Of a DNA stretch of 64,000 nt, positions 53,296 through 64,000 are shown piece after piece. Numbering within the stretch: the stretch's first letter is position 1; each line of letters begins with the position of its first letter. The translations under genes and the position numbers were made by a program. The notes beneath the pieces were generated by a model, which was not told the origin of the DNA, made no database searches, and saw only the letters and a list, made by a program, of their open reading frames with translations. This stretch comes from Cloeon dipterum. Taxonomy: Eukaryota > Arthropoda > Insecta > Ephemeroptera > Baetidae. The stretch spans positions 32,970,335-33,034,334 of the forward strand of contig NC_088788.1 in the NCBI RefSeq assembly GCF_949628265.1, given 5' to 3'.

Positions 53296-54202
53296 TCACT
53301 CATTATTACTGGGCGAAGCTTCAGCTGTGGAGGCTTGCGGTTGGCCTGGTTGGTTCCTGCCCCAGTAGGGGTTGTAGGGCACACCATAAGGGGGGAAGCG
53401 GCCTGGGAATGGAAATCCACCAGGGTAGCCGGCACCGGGAAATCCACCAGGGTAGCCGATACCAGGAAAACCACCAGGGTAGCCGGCGCCGGGAAAGCCA
53501 CCAGGAAAGCCAGCACCAGGAAAGCCACCAAATCCACCTCCAGGAGGGAAGCCGCCGCCGAAAGGTGGATATCCGCCTATCCCTGGTGGGAATCCAGCTC
53601 CAGGATACCCCCCTATGCCAGGATAGCCGCCGTAATACTTGCCTTCTTGATTGCTGTCTGTGGGTGTGTCAGGGGTGCTGGATTCAGGAGGAGCAGAAGC
53701 TTCAGGTGGAGCGGCCTCTTCGTCCCTGGCCATCAGGACGACGGGAAATACCTCCTTAATCGATTTCGCGGACCGGGCATAGGCTCCAGTGGTAAAAACC
53801 AAAATCAGCTGTCAATTTTTTAATTCTTTTAATTAAAAGGCTCGGCTGTATTTACCACTCTGATCACTTTCAATATTTTTAAAAAATTCAGATGCAAAGA
53901 TGAATGATATATAATTTTGAATAAGATTTTCTATTTTCTAACTGACCACCCAAAGAAAAGAGGAAAGAGATTTATTGAATCTTATAAAAACATTTATTTA
54001 ATATTCGCGTAGATTTAATCTATTCCATGAATGAAAATGGATATCGATAATTTTTTGTCTTAAAATTCAGTTTATAATAAGCTAAAATATAAAAATATAT
54101 ATAATTACAAAATAGACTATTAAATGTAACAATTAAAGTTCTAAAGTTTCAAAAAGAAAATTCTCTTACCCCAAGAAGTGAACCTTCACGCAGTAACAAC
54201 AT
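53296..54202 (-). CDS. small secreted Gly/Pro-rich repeat protein
   Basis: Two coding exons on the minus strand: 54170-54202 (11 codons) and 53296-53808, total 181 aa. Joined in phase 0 they make a complete signal peptide (MLLLREGSLLGLILVFTTGAYA), which neither exon has alone, so the join is well supported. The mature protein has an acidic, Pro/Ser/Thr-rich stretch (residues about 35-65), then a domain of roughly 90 residues built from imperfect GGFPGAGYP-type repeats rich in Gly, Pro, Phe and Tyr, then a polar tail ending SPSNNE. This composition resembles structural extracellular proteins of cuticle, egg shell or silk-like secretions, but it has no Rebers-Riddiford chitin-binding motif. The function is unknown. 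It is divergent from the gene at 54790, and both share the same tiny-first-exon design. Confidence 0.82.
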
Positions 54203-54240
54203 TTCGATAGTGAATAATGTCGTGACAGGGTCCGCCAGTG

Positions 54241-54248
54241 CTTAAATA
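54241..54248 (-). promoter_or_regulatory. TATA box of the Gly/Pro-rich gene
   Basis: Reads TATTTAAG on the minus strand, 39 bases upstream of the ATG, implying a start site near 54215 and a leader of roughly a dozen bases. Confidence 0.6.
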
Positions 54249-54520
54249 CTGACACCCACGACAGCAAAATGCGCAATAAAATAAAAAAACTGACCTCTGT
54301 TATCAACGAACTGACAAGGAAAGTCGACCTGAATTTTCAACTGCGCACGTATTTTCCGCTTTCAATTAACAATACCAAAAACGAGCAGACGCGGTAACTG
54401 AAATTATATGTGAGCTTTCTCCAAGAGAGTTAAAATAAGAAGATCAGTGCCATCAGTCGAAAGTGCAAAACCGGTTGCAAGCGTGAAGCCGTTGTAAAAA
54501 TTGCTCTGCTTAGATTAAAA

Positions 54521-54538
54521 ACACACACACACACACAC
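54521..54538. repeat. (AC)n microsatellite, 18 bp
   Basis: Nine AC units midway between the two divergent secreted-protein genes. Confidence 0.9.
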
Positions 54539-54745
54539 GATGTGACTCAGTCTTGATCAGAAGAGATCTTAAGTTGTCAGCATTGTCGGCATACAACTGA
54601 ATTAAATGAGTACACTGACAAACGAATATATTTTAATTGGACGAATGAATGAAAATGAAAATTCTAGCATTCGATAACCAAGTATTTGGAAAGTGATCTT
54701 TGGAGAAGTTGCAGATGCACCTGGGAAGGAGGGGCTGCGGCGAAG

Positions 54746-54753
54746 TATATAAG
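54746..54753 (+). promoter_or_regulatory. TATA box of the Lys/Glu-rich secreted-protein gene
   Basis: A strong TATATAAG 37 bases upstream of the ATG at 54790, placing the likely start site at about 54776. Confidence 0.75.
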
Positions 54754-54789
54754 CTGTTGTTTCAAGTCTCGAAGGCACATCAAGTCAAG

Positions 54790-56295
54790 ATGCACTCTAC
54801 TCCGGTAACACTTCTGATTCTGCTCTTGGTAAGTATGGTTTGTTTAATTTAAATACAATATTTGCTCAATTAATTAGAATTTATTTATCTTGTCAGATTT
54901 TATAGTGAATTTAAACATTTGAATTACATAGGTTTGATAGAATTAAATTGTTAGCACGACCCCAAAATTCAATCCCCTATTATCATAATTAAATCCACCT
55001 ATCACATAAATTTCAGTTCGCTCAAATTTCATCATTAATAGAGAGAAAGAAAACAACTGTTATTAGTTTCTGTTGAATCTAGACGAAGCACAAATTCCCT
55101 TCATATACACGTTGCCCCTTTTTAATTCATGGGGCAGCGTTTAGGATTGCTGTCACATTTTGAGTAATCCTAACCGAGGATCACTCTTACTTGATTTAAT
55201 TTTGATTTCAAGAAAAAATGTCAACATAGACATAACTGAAGTCATTGGTCATTATTATTTGACAATCCCCTCACGCCACAGGCCGAAGTGCATAAAAAGG
55301 ACATAAAATTAATTAATATTGTTGAAAATAACGTGATATGAACATTAAATTTGTTTCTGTTAGAATGAATATAAAACTAAAATTTAAATGACCACATTAA
55401 CTTAAGTTTTCAGTAAGAGTCTAGTGTCAAAGTCTTATAGAATATTTTTTTGACCTCAAACGATATTCCATAATTGTTCACTTACTAACCAACGCGAGAT
55501 AGCCAAAATCGAGGAAATAAATATTTTCCATAACGCAGAACTTACAAATTTAAATCAATATCTAATTGCGAGTCCACAAATACCAGTAACAATGTTTCAC
55601 TCAACCCCTGCAGCAGAAAGTAATCAGCTCCCCATCACATTTAAGGCTTTCTAATAAATAAATAATAATAAAATATAAAAGTGTAAAGTAATGTTCTTTT
55701 TTCCATTGAAAACGCTGACTCAGCAGTTTGCTTATGACCCATTTCCTTATCGCTTTCCATAGCAGTTGAAGCAAAGATAATTTCCGTGATAATTATTTTG
55801 CAGGCTACGTTGCACGTTGGCAGCGGGCAGGTGCAGGACGACTTGGCCCTGGCCGAGACTCGCGCACACGGCTACTTCAAGGGCTATGGGTTCGGAGAGT
55901 TTGGCTTCAAAGACCACGACGAGGGGGCGAGGCAAGAAGAAAAGCAGGTCAGCTTTCCTGTGGACAAAAAGCCAGCTGAGAAACAGGAAAGGGACAACAC
56001 CAGGGAGGAGGCGGACAAAGGCGACGAAGAGCAGCAAAAGAAGCTGTTTGAGGCTTTCAGGGATTTCTACTACAAGGCCAAGAAGCAGGACGAGGAGCAA
56101 AACGTAAAGCTGGAGTCTGCCAAACCGAAAAAGGAACAACAAGAGAATGAGAAGAAGAAAGAGGAGCCAAAGCAAGCCATCAGTTACGCTTACTCGACCA
56201 TCGAGCATAACCGCTTCTTCAAAAAGGGAGCTGAGAGGAAGGCAGAGCAGCGTTCGGATGATCAGGATTACTACTATTACATCAGACAGTACTGA
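54790..56295 (+). CDS. small secreted Lys/Glu/Gln-rich protein
   Basis: Two coding exons: 54790-54828 (13 codons) and 55804-56295, total 176 aa. The join is phase 0 and completes a signal peptide (MHSTPVTLLILLLATLHVGSG). The mature protein starts with a Gly/Phe/Tyr segment (ETRAHGYFKGYGFGEFGFKD), then about 90 residues dominated by Lys, Glu and Gln (for example KKEQQENEKKKEEPKQ) that could form charged helix. It ends with a Tyr-rich tail (DDQDYYYYIRQY). There are no cysteines in the mature part. Signal peptide, low complexity and Tyr-rich ends suggest a secreted structural or adhesive component. No known family is recognised and the function is not assigned. The coding sense is supported by the TATA box, donor GTAAGT and acceptor TTTTGCAG. 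An ATTAAA at 56301-56306 just past the stop is a possible but very close polyadenylation signal. Confidence 0.8.
54829..55803. other. intron of the Lys/Glu-rich secreted-protein gene
   Basis: A 975-bp AT-rich intron bounded by GTAAGT and TTTTGCAG. No internal feature is recognised. Confidence 0.65.
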
Positions 56296-56306
56296 TTGTG
56301 ATTAAA

Positions 56307-57021
56307 AGACTTTTCTACAAAATACGAAATGATTGAGTTTGTTCATATAATTAAAAATCCCAAGATTAGGAAGTCAATTTATAATAATATATTAAACAAC
56401 GCTATCAAGATTACAATTTAAAATAGGTTAGGATTAACAAGACCAAATGGATTTCATGATAATCTGAGCGATGTTTAGGGGTTGAGTAGGTTTGACTAGC
56501 TTGCATAGGCATGACAAGTCTATTGGGATTAGAGAGGATTGCGAAAGCTTTCCAACTTCCACGTTTCTAGCCTCCGTACGTAAATTTCATTTGACAAACG
56601 TCTAGTGTTTCAATTAAAAGACACAAGTGGAGCAATAACATCGCGGCACTTTTTCTGAACTTAGCATCACCTGCTGAGACTCGTTTATGACGCAAGTTGC
56701 TTGCTATCAGGTCGTCCATCTCACAAACCACTTTCGCAGATTTTAAAAAAATGGCCCAAAATATCAAAATTTATTTTAAAATACAGTTTTTGTGCAATTT
56801 TGCTGGGCTTTCGTTTGTGGGCACTGTTCAATGAGACAACTCAATTGAAGTTCCGAAAAAACATTAAAAATTTCCCAAATGGGTTAGTTTTAGCAAGTTT
56901 TAAAAATAAATAGCCGTATAGCAAAAATCTAAACTTATTCTGGAAGCTGAGTGGTTATATAAAATACAAAGAGCAACTTAATATAATTCCTATGCAATTG
57001 AAAATATCTCTGACCTGCTGC
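56307..57021. other. intergenic DNA, 3' ends of the Lys/Glu-rich gene and the Morgue-like gene
   Basis: Convergent 3' ends. A minus-strand AATAAA at 56770-56775, about 250 bases past the Morgue-like stop, may end that transcript. No gene is recognised. Confidence 0.45.
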
Positions 57022-59404
57022 TTAAATTCCATTTGGCATGAGAGCATCGTGCATGGCGTACTTCCAGGTCCAGTTGCGGGCCATCAGCTCAAACGCCTTT
57101 TTGTCGTGCAGATAGAGCTCACCAATTTTAGGCTCCATGCACACCTTTTCGCGACAACATTAAATACAAGTTCCAGAAAAAAAATTGGAGAGCACACACC
57201 TGGCAGAAAGGATCAGTCAAAAGGCTCTGCACGGATATGAGAACTTTAACGACAGTCATGGCCAAGGACCAGTTGTGATGTATAAGGTCGATGCCAACGT
57301 CACCATGCCGAGACACGTTTGGGTGGAAAATCTTGGTGATGAATCGCACCAAAGGAGGGTGCATTGGATAGCTGCAAGAAATAATACATGCAACTTAATT
57401 AAAATAGACACAATTGCTAAAATAATGATAATTTATGGTTGTTTCAGTTACGGGGAACTATTTCTCCCAATGAACTAACCATGATGAGGTTATGTATTAC
57501 ATTTTTTTAATTTATGAAGTATTCACTGACATTAAATTCCTTTAATTTAAAATCCAACAAAACGTAATAAAAAAATAATTACATAAATAGGAAATAAATA
57601 CAGAATTAGCAGATGCTTTATTGGTAAAAAAATGCTATAATTTATTGTTATTCACAAATAATCTGTGCAAAAATTGTTCCTGCAGTCATTATTGTCCGTG
57701 TTTATAAATTCAAAAAGGAGAAAAATAACCAAAGAGAATCTTCTTACCTGTTGTGCACCTGCAGATACAAATAAAATATGCCTCCAGAATAAGGGGAGCC
57801 CTGCGGGCCGAGAATGGAAGCGATCCAGTGGAAACAGCCGCTGTCCAGCGGAATAGCCTGAATTCCTTCTTGAGGATCTTGACGCATTGCTGAAATAAAC
57901 AGACATATAAATTAGAATTCGGTAACCAAAAAATTGCTCAACATTACCTTTTATTTCAGATCTTATTCGTTTGATCCGCCACGTGTTTTCATTTCCACTG
58001 GGTTGACACTGCGCAGACATCTGCTGCAGGCACAGCTGGCACGGGGCACTGATAACCCTGTAACAAGTTTCTTACAATTAGTCGCAATCAGTTGGGCCAA
58101 AACTGTACACTCATTACAGTTTCTTGAACGTGGCTGGCCAGTTGTTGACCTCAAAAAGGGGCGTGAACAGAGGCCAGCGATTCTCAGTGTAAATTTTCCA
58201 CTGTTTGTTGTTGGCACTGGCCTCTAGAAGTCTCCTCCACCTGAGACACACGTCACTCGCGGCACACAGGGACAAGTCGTCCAGGTAGTTGAACACGACC
58301 ATCAGAACTGTAACACAAGTTGGGCAAAAATTAGTAAAGAAATAGAAAATCACTTCTTTGGACGTAAGAAAAAAATAACAAAAATAAAGCTACAAGACAT
58401 CTGGAAGTTGAGAAATTTTTAAAACATTATCTCAAGCCGTAAATGAGTCATTGGATAATTTCCAGAAAGTAATAAATCAATTCAGGGATATCTCTCATTG
58501 GATACTACACAATATCAATAATTTAGTCAAATCACTTTGAAAGCAAGCTTTAACAAAAATAAAATAAATTATCTGGAATACCTTCAGTAGGCAGCTTGTC
58601 AATGAGACCATTTGCGCTCATTTTAAGATACTCTGGGAACCTTGGGGCAGATAACAATTCAAGTCTTTCGGCCAGTCTATCAGCAGGTCTGAAAATGTAG
58701 AAATTTTTGAGACCCAATTAAAAATCACAACTGCAGAGTTTGCAACAATCATAAAATAGTCGTTAACTCAAACTTCTCGTTTTCCTCCTTATACACTGAG
58801 CGCTCTATTCAACCGAGAACGAGAAGTGTGTGTATTCGAGAGAATTGTGATTTTTCCAAAGTGTTTACGGTGGTGGTGGTGGTGGTGGAGGAGCTTCACC
58901 CTCCTCTTCCTCCTCCTCTCTGCGCGTAGAATCCAAGTAAGCTTTGAAGCTGACTCGTCGTTTGTCCAAGTTGCTGTAGAAACAAGTCGGATCATTTGGC
59001 TCGTCGTTTCCTGAATCACCGTCATCTTTAACCTGAACATTAATTTATTATTGTTTTTCATGTGGACTGTCAAAGGCTATGAAGAGTGCGGGCTTACATT
59101 ACTGTCCCACATGGCCATGGACTGCGGTTTGTCAAGGTCATCGGGGTAAAGAAATACATGGCAAGTGGCGCAGATAGGCTCTCCAAAACAAGGTCCGTAA
59201 TATCCGGAACACACCGAGCACGCCTCATGTTGAAGCTGCAATTTACATAATTTAATTAAAATTAAATCATTTTTCAAATAATAAGGCATGTACCAAGAAA
59301 GAAAAGTTCTCTTCAAGCTCATCTGTCAATGATTTCAAGTCTTCCACGTCGTTGACAGAGTCAAGCATGGACGTGACCTGCGTTTCTAGATTATTGCAAG
59401 CCAT
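57022..59404 (-). CDS. morgue: Morgue-like protein: zinc finger, F-box and inactive E2 variant
   Basis: In Drosophila, Morgue enhances Reaper/Grim-induced death and promotes DIAP1 turnover. Minus-strand exons: 59294-59404, 59098-59235, 58869-59032, 58582-58688, 58118-58307, 57948-58057, 57748-57889, 57200-57371, 57022-57144, total 418 aa with all junctions in phase. Domains: a coiled head; a zinc finger with Cys43, Cys46, Cys59 and Cys62 plus nearby Cys53 and His63; an acidic stretch ending in seven or more prolines (near 130-139); an F-box at about 166-205 (LIDKLPTEVLMVVFNYLDDL); and a C-terminal UBC fold from about 275. In the UBC domain HPN is kept (337-339) but the catalytic cysteine position is Gly347 (GDVGIDLI where active E2s have GxICLDIL). 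The ending WTWKYAMHD fits the terminal UBC helix. It is shorter than the fly protein (491 aa), mainly in linkers. It lies head-to-head with PCNA. Confidence 0.93.
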
Positions 59405-60102
59405 TTTCAAACTTATCTCTGATTATATTTTTATCCACAATAAACGAAGGTAGAAACCACTGAAGCGTAATGCCCCGGCTTAATGACAAACGTTTAGCAC
59501 TGTCTTGTTTGGTCTTCTACTCTGCTTCTACTTCAGGAGGTGAGCACCAGTGAGCACTGAGCAGTGGATAACAACAACAAACACGACTGCTTATATGTTA
59601 TGTATGTACACGCCCACCAATGCACCAATAGGAAATAAGAAAGGAGAAGAGACCTGCTGGTGTTAATTTCAATAGCGCAATTTTCGAATATTTTCAAGAA
59701 AAAATACATAATTTATTAACATTTTTGGCCACTAATTTGGGTATTTTTCAGGGGCAAAATTTAATGTTGTACTGCTGACGCTGACATAATATTATCATAT
59801 AGATGGGAAAAGATCGTAATGAATGAGTTTTTTTTTAATTTCAAGTTCTCAATCGTAGATCTAAACGTTGCCATGTTGCCATGCTGCATGCCTCATTGAC
59901 TGGTCTGATATTTAAAAAAAAATAAAGAAACGAAAGATACATTGACTATTCCGAATTCATGCATTTTTTTTATTTTAATAAGTATTTTAAAAAATTTATA
60001 ATTTGTGTTGCACCTTTGAAATAGCGCTTTTAACGTAACCATTGTAACCAACCACATCAATTAACTCAATTGCATTTGGCAACCACGTTTGAGGTTTCCA
60101 GC

Positions 60103-60110
60103 TTCCCGCC
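60103..60110 (+). promoter_or_regulatory. E2F-like site upstream of PCNA (distal)
   Basis: Reads TTCCCGCC, close to the E2F consensus TTTSSCGC, about 140 bases upstream of the PCNA ATG. PCNA genes of flies and mammals are known E2F targets. Confidence 0.55.
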
Positions 60111-60124
60111 AGATTCGTGTTGTT

Positions 60125-60132
60125 TTTCCCGC
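60125..60132 (+). promoter_or_regulatory. E2F consensus site upstream of PCNA (proximal)
   Basis: An exact match to TTTSSCGC (TTTCCCGC), about 115 bases upstream of the ATG and 22 bases from the distal site. The spacing of two sites close to the start resembles known PCNA promoters. Confidence 0.65.
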
Positions 60133-60220
60133 TCACAGCTCGTCAATCCTTATCCTTAGCTACTCGCTCAGCGCAACTCTTCGCTGCTCGTCCCTTTTTA
60201 AATTTCTAATTCCATCTTAA

Positions 60221-61229
<1,009 letters not shown>

Positions 61230-62366
61230 GTATTATTTACCTTTTTATTGATTCCCGTAAGCTTGTAACTCCTAGTGTAATTAAAATAAATTGTGCATAA
61301 TTTTTTTATTATGATTCGCGACTTTAATTTAATATTATTATAACCAGTAAGTTGGTGAGAAGTAAAATGAATTGCCTTTTCTTGGCAAGTAGAGTTGACA
61401 GTGGACCTGGTTGTAAATGGAAGGATTGCTTAATTTAAGAATATTTGCAGTTTGAGTTCCAGTCATTCATGGGCTGCATAATATTATACAAAATGAGCTA
61501 TTGAGGGTCAAGATTTAATATAAACGACTACATGTTAGAGTTGAATCTTTTTTATTGAAACTAAGTGCTACACATATCGAGCTAATGCAGGTACACATGA
61601 AAAATATAAAAATTTGTTGCATGCATCAGAGTTTTGTAAAACTTTCCACTTTTGATTATCAGCCAAATTCGATGTCGGCACATGGAGAAAGAGACAAAAT
61701 GCTACCGAAATGCACAGTGAAAAGTCTTGCCTTAATCTTAGTCAGTTATTTGACACGAGTACGTACCACTGAAATAGCGTCTTATGCTACAGAGTCAAAA
61801 TCGGAGCCAAGGAACTACATCCAGATTCCAGATAGCCGAGAAACACCTTTTGAGCAATGAGAAGCTGCGGAAATAACTTGATAGCCACGCAAATATAACA
61901 TTAATTTTTAAATCGAGGCTCAATTTCCTTCCGTTGGACTCGCCTTTCGAGTAACTCATTTTTCTTTGAAGCTGCTAAAGCTGAGAGAATCAATTCTTAA
62001 TTATTTCCTAACAGGTGCAAATTATTCGCGAGATTGGTGCAAATTCATTTAAACTCCCAGTCTACAGCAAAAATATGCTATTTACATATCTAAGGGAAGA
62101 ATCAAGCCACATGGAAGATGCAAGGAGCTCGAATATTTAGGAATCTTTAAATTTTTGCGCAGGTGGTCCACTTTTAAAATCGGCACCAATGCATAAGTTG
62201 AATAGAAATTTCTAATAAAAACTTTCTGATTCAGGTGCCTTGTTTAGGTAAAATTGGAAGCTGCTAATCCTTTGCGAAAGATTGCCGATCTGAGTTACAC
62301 AAAAGGCGAAAAGTAGATTGAAAAGTTCTTTCAGAGAACTTGGGAGGCCGTAGGAAAGAGCGGAGC
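61230..62366. other. PCNA 3' UTR and convergent intergenic DNA
   Basis: AATAAA at 61285-61290 follows the PCNA stop by about 55 bases. The rest is AT-rich and should include the 3' UTR of the minus-strand zinc-finger gene. A 101-codon open frame at 61555-61860 has no recognisable content. Confidence 0.55.
61285..61290 (+). terminator. AATAAA polyadenylation signal of PCNA
   Basis: Canonical hexamer 56 bases past the stop codon, followed by T-rich sequence. Confidence 0.7.
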
Positions 62367-63428
62367 CTAAGGCGTGGGCGCCGGCTCGAGGTAGTTGGGA
62401 CTGGGCGTCATTATGCGGTTGTGCAGCGTCCTCAGATGGCGCATCAGGTTGCTCTTGACGTTGAAGCCCTTGTCGCAGAGGTCGCAGCGGAATGGCGTTT
62501 CGCCTGTGTGCGTGCGGCTGTGGATGCAGAGCGAGGCGCGCGACGAGAAACGCTTGCCGCAGCTGTAGCACGAGTGCGGCCGCCGGGCCCGCGCCGTGGC
62601 TGATTCCAATGGACCGACACGCACCTGAAATTTTTAAATAATATCTCAGTTTGACTAGACGACTAAATGTCACAGGCTGAAGGACAAAATTGGTATGAGG
62701 TCAAAGAAAAACTGCACTCATACAGATCAATTAATTGTTCCACTGGAAATTTAACAATTAAAAGAGAGGAAAAAGTTTTTTTTTAATTTTACCAGCCTTA
62801 CCTTCCTGCCCACGAACTTGAGCCGCTTCTCAGTCACCTTCGGCATCACCTTTTGGTGCACAGCTTGCGGCTTGGCCGGCCGTAGTGGCTCGGCCACTGG
62901 CGGATGGATCTTCAGGTGGCGCACCCACTGCGCTGCATGCGGGAATACCTGATGGCATTGCTCGCACTCCAGCGGGGTTGGCTCTTCCTCATCAAAATTC
63001 TCTTTCTGCAAAAGAATAAAGTCAATCAAATTTAATTTGGCAATTAAAAACTATTTAAAAAAACGTCTTTAATATCCTAGACGGAAAGATCGAAGGATTA
63101 TTAACCTTGCTTTTGTCTTTTTGGTAGTGCGCGCTGCAGGTGGAAAGCGGCAAAGTTTGTTTCTCGGGGTTGTCAGGTTCTGCCAGGTGGTGTTGGACCA
63201 CCTGCTCCAGACTCCAGTCGAATGGCTCTTCCTTGACGCAGGACGTTTGATCTTGGTTTTGCTGCAATTCATAGTGTAATAAATATGGAAATGCGCAACA
63301 CGAAGGTGTGTTTGTCTCACCGGGGTGGGCACAGAATCGGGCCTGGCGGGTTGCATCGGAGAAGGGGTCGGCTGAGGCGGCAAGGGAGTTTCCCGCGGCG
63401 GAGCATCCTCTCTGCATAATCCTCGCAC
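62367..63428 (-). CDS. C2H2 zinc-finger protein, 3' part (5' end outside or unresolved)
   Basis: Four exons are read on the minus strand: 63321-63428, 63106-63261, 62802-63005 and 62367-62624, joined in phase 0 throughout, giving about 241 C-terminal residues. The first two exons encode a Pro/Glu-rich linker (ETPLPPQPTPSPMQPARP, VKEEPFDWSLEQVVQHHL). The third carries one C2H2 finger (CEQCHQVFPHAAQWVRHLKIH). The last carries two fingers (CYSCGKRFSSRASLCIHSRTH and CDLCDKGFNVKSNLMRHLRTLH) joined by the classical TGETPFR linker, then a short Pro-rich end. Nuclear DNA binding is expected from the tandem pair. VKEEPFDW resembles a sumoylation-type motif (VKEE). The frame opens at 63428 after an AG acceptor and no start codon is found, so the N-terminus, possibly with more fingers or a ZAD domain, lies to the right. 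The exact family member is not recognised. Confidence 0.85.
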
Positions 63429-64000
63429 CTTCAAAATGCATAGAAATGTTCAATTTTCACTCAAGCAATACAGACCGGACGGTTTTTTTAAATTAACATG
63501 CACGAAAAATAAAGCCACAACTATTTTTAATTTTTTAATTTTAAATATTAAATAAGTCATATGTGCCACATTTTTAATTTTCACATTGTTAAAATCAAAT
63601 TTTTTCTTTAAGCTTAGGTTTGAAATTTTGCATGAAAGGGAATACAAATTGCAGTGAAACTTAGCCTTTTTTCATGACTGAAATTTTAGCAAAAAAGTAC
63701 GCACATGCGCAGGGAATAATATACATATTTAGAACTAAAAAATCAATGAGATTATTTGCAAAAAACTTTGATAACAGTCAAGCTTGTACATATCAGAATT
63801 GTAAATTTCAGTCGATCGATTATTTTACACGGCAACTGATAAAATATCTTTAGGAAAATTGATTTTTCAGGCATCTTAGAGTTAGACTAAAACCACAAAA
63901 AAATAACTCAATGCCATATATTTGAATCTTAACGATTTACAAAAATTAGAATACATAAGTAAATAACTCGCTCGGCTGTATATATGTATCAACTGTGAAT
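63429..64000. other. AT-rich intron of the zinc-finger gene (presumed)
   Basis: No coding block is recognised between the first identified zinc-finger exon and the window edge. It is most simply read as intron, with upstream exons beyond 64000. Confidence 0.5.

Larger units (their letters stand above)
54203..54789. promoter_or_regulatory. divergent promoter region of the two small secreted-protein genes
   Basis: About 590 bp between two ATGs pointing outward. A TATA-like TATTTAAG lies on the minus strand at 54241-54248, and TATATAAG lies on the plus strand at 54746-54753. Each sits about 40 bases upstream of its start codon, so both leaders must be very short. An (AC)n tract is at 54521-54538. 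The core promoter elements are seen directly. Co-regulation is inferred. Confidence 0.7.

Noticed and set aside
53290-53823. Long plus-strand open frame (177 codons) over the Gly/Pro-rich gene
   Set aside because: It is the antisense shadow of a repetitive GC-rich coding exon. The minus strand has a signal peptide, splice sites, TATA box and polyadenylation signal; the plus strand has none.
55747-56208. Leu/Phe-rich minus-strand frame (153 codons) resembling a membrane protein
   Set aside because: It is antisense to the Lys/Glu-rich secreted protein. Complementing AAG/GAG codons gives CTT/CTC (Leu), which creates a false hydrophobic protein.

Overview
The window is eukaryotic nuclear DNA from an arthropod, most likely an insect. 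Genes are split by GT-AG introns (one is GC-AG), intergenic DNA is AT-rich, and there are long (CT)n microsatellites and non-autonomous DNA transposons. A gene with the insect Morgue layout (zinc finger, F-box and catalytically dead E2 in one protein) supports the assignment. The order of insect cannot be fixed from sequence alone. Exon boundaries were read by hand, and every model marked complete keeps frame across all of its junctions.

Layout, left to right. (1) Positions 44-85 may be the last exon of a plus-strand gene lying mostly outside the window. (2) UDP-glucose 6-dehydrogenase, minus strand, 993-3691, 8 coding exons, 478 aa. (3) KCTD9 homologue, plus strand, 4850-6749, 4 exons, 382 aa, divergent from (2). 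(4) About 7 kb with no gene recognised. (5) A stomatin/MEC-2-like band 7 protein, plus strand, 9 coding exons over 18164-44665, 324 aa. It probably has a non-coding first exon near 14.0-14.15 kb. Its introns are large (the first coding intron is 13.8 kb) and hold most of the repeats. (6) A secreted CUB-domain protein, plus strand, 48548-52446, 7 exons, 448 aa. (7) Two divergent two-exon genes for small secreted proteins: a Gly/Pro-rich one (53296-54202, minus) and a Lys/Glu-rich one (54790-56295, plus). (8) A Morgue-like protein, minus strand, 57022-59404, 9 exons, 418 aa. (9) PCNA, plus strand, 60245-61229, 4 exons, 260 aa, head-to-head with (8) and with E2F-like sites upstream. (10) The 3' part of a C2H2 zinc-finger gene, minus strand, 62367-63428 and running off the right edge.

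The genes are a mixture of housekeeping functions (nucleotide-sugar synthesis, ubiquitin ligase adaptor, DNA replication clamp), a membrane scaffold and lineage-specific secreted proteins. They form no single pathway. The most notable items are the Morgue-like gene with its E2 catalytic cysteine replaced by glycine, a well-bounded hAT-type non-autonomous element with an exact 8-bp target duplication, an inverted pair of MITE-like elements flanking the first coding exon of the stomatin gene, and the divergent pair of unrecognised secreted-protein genes.
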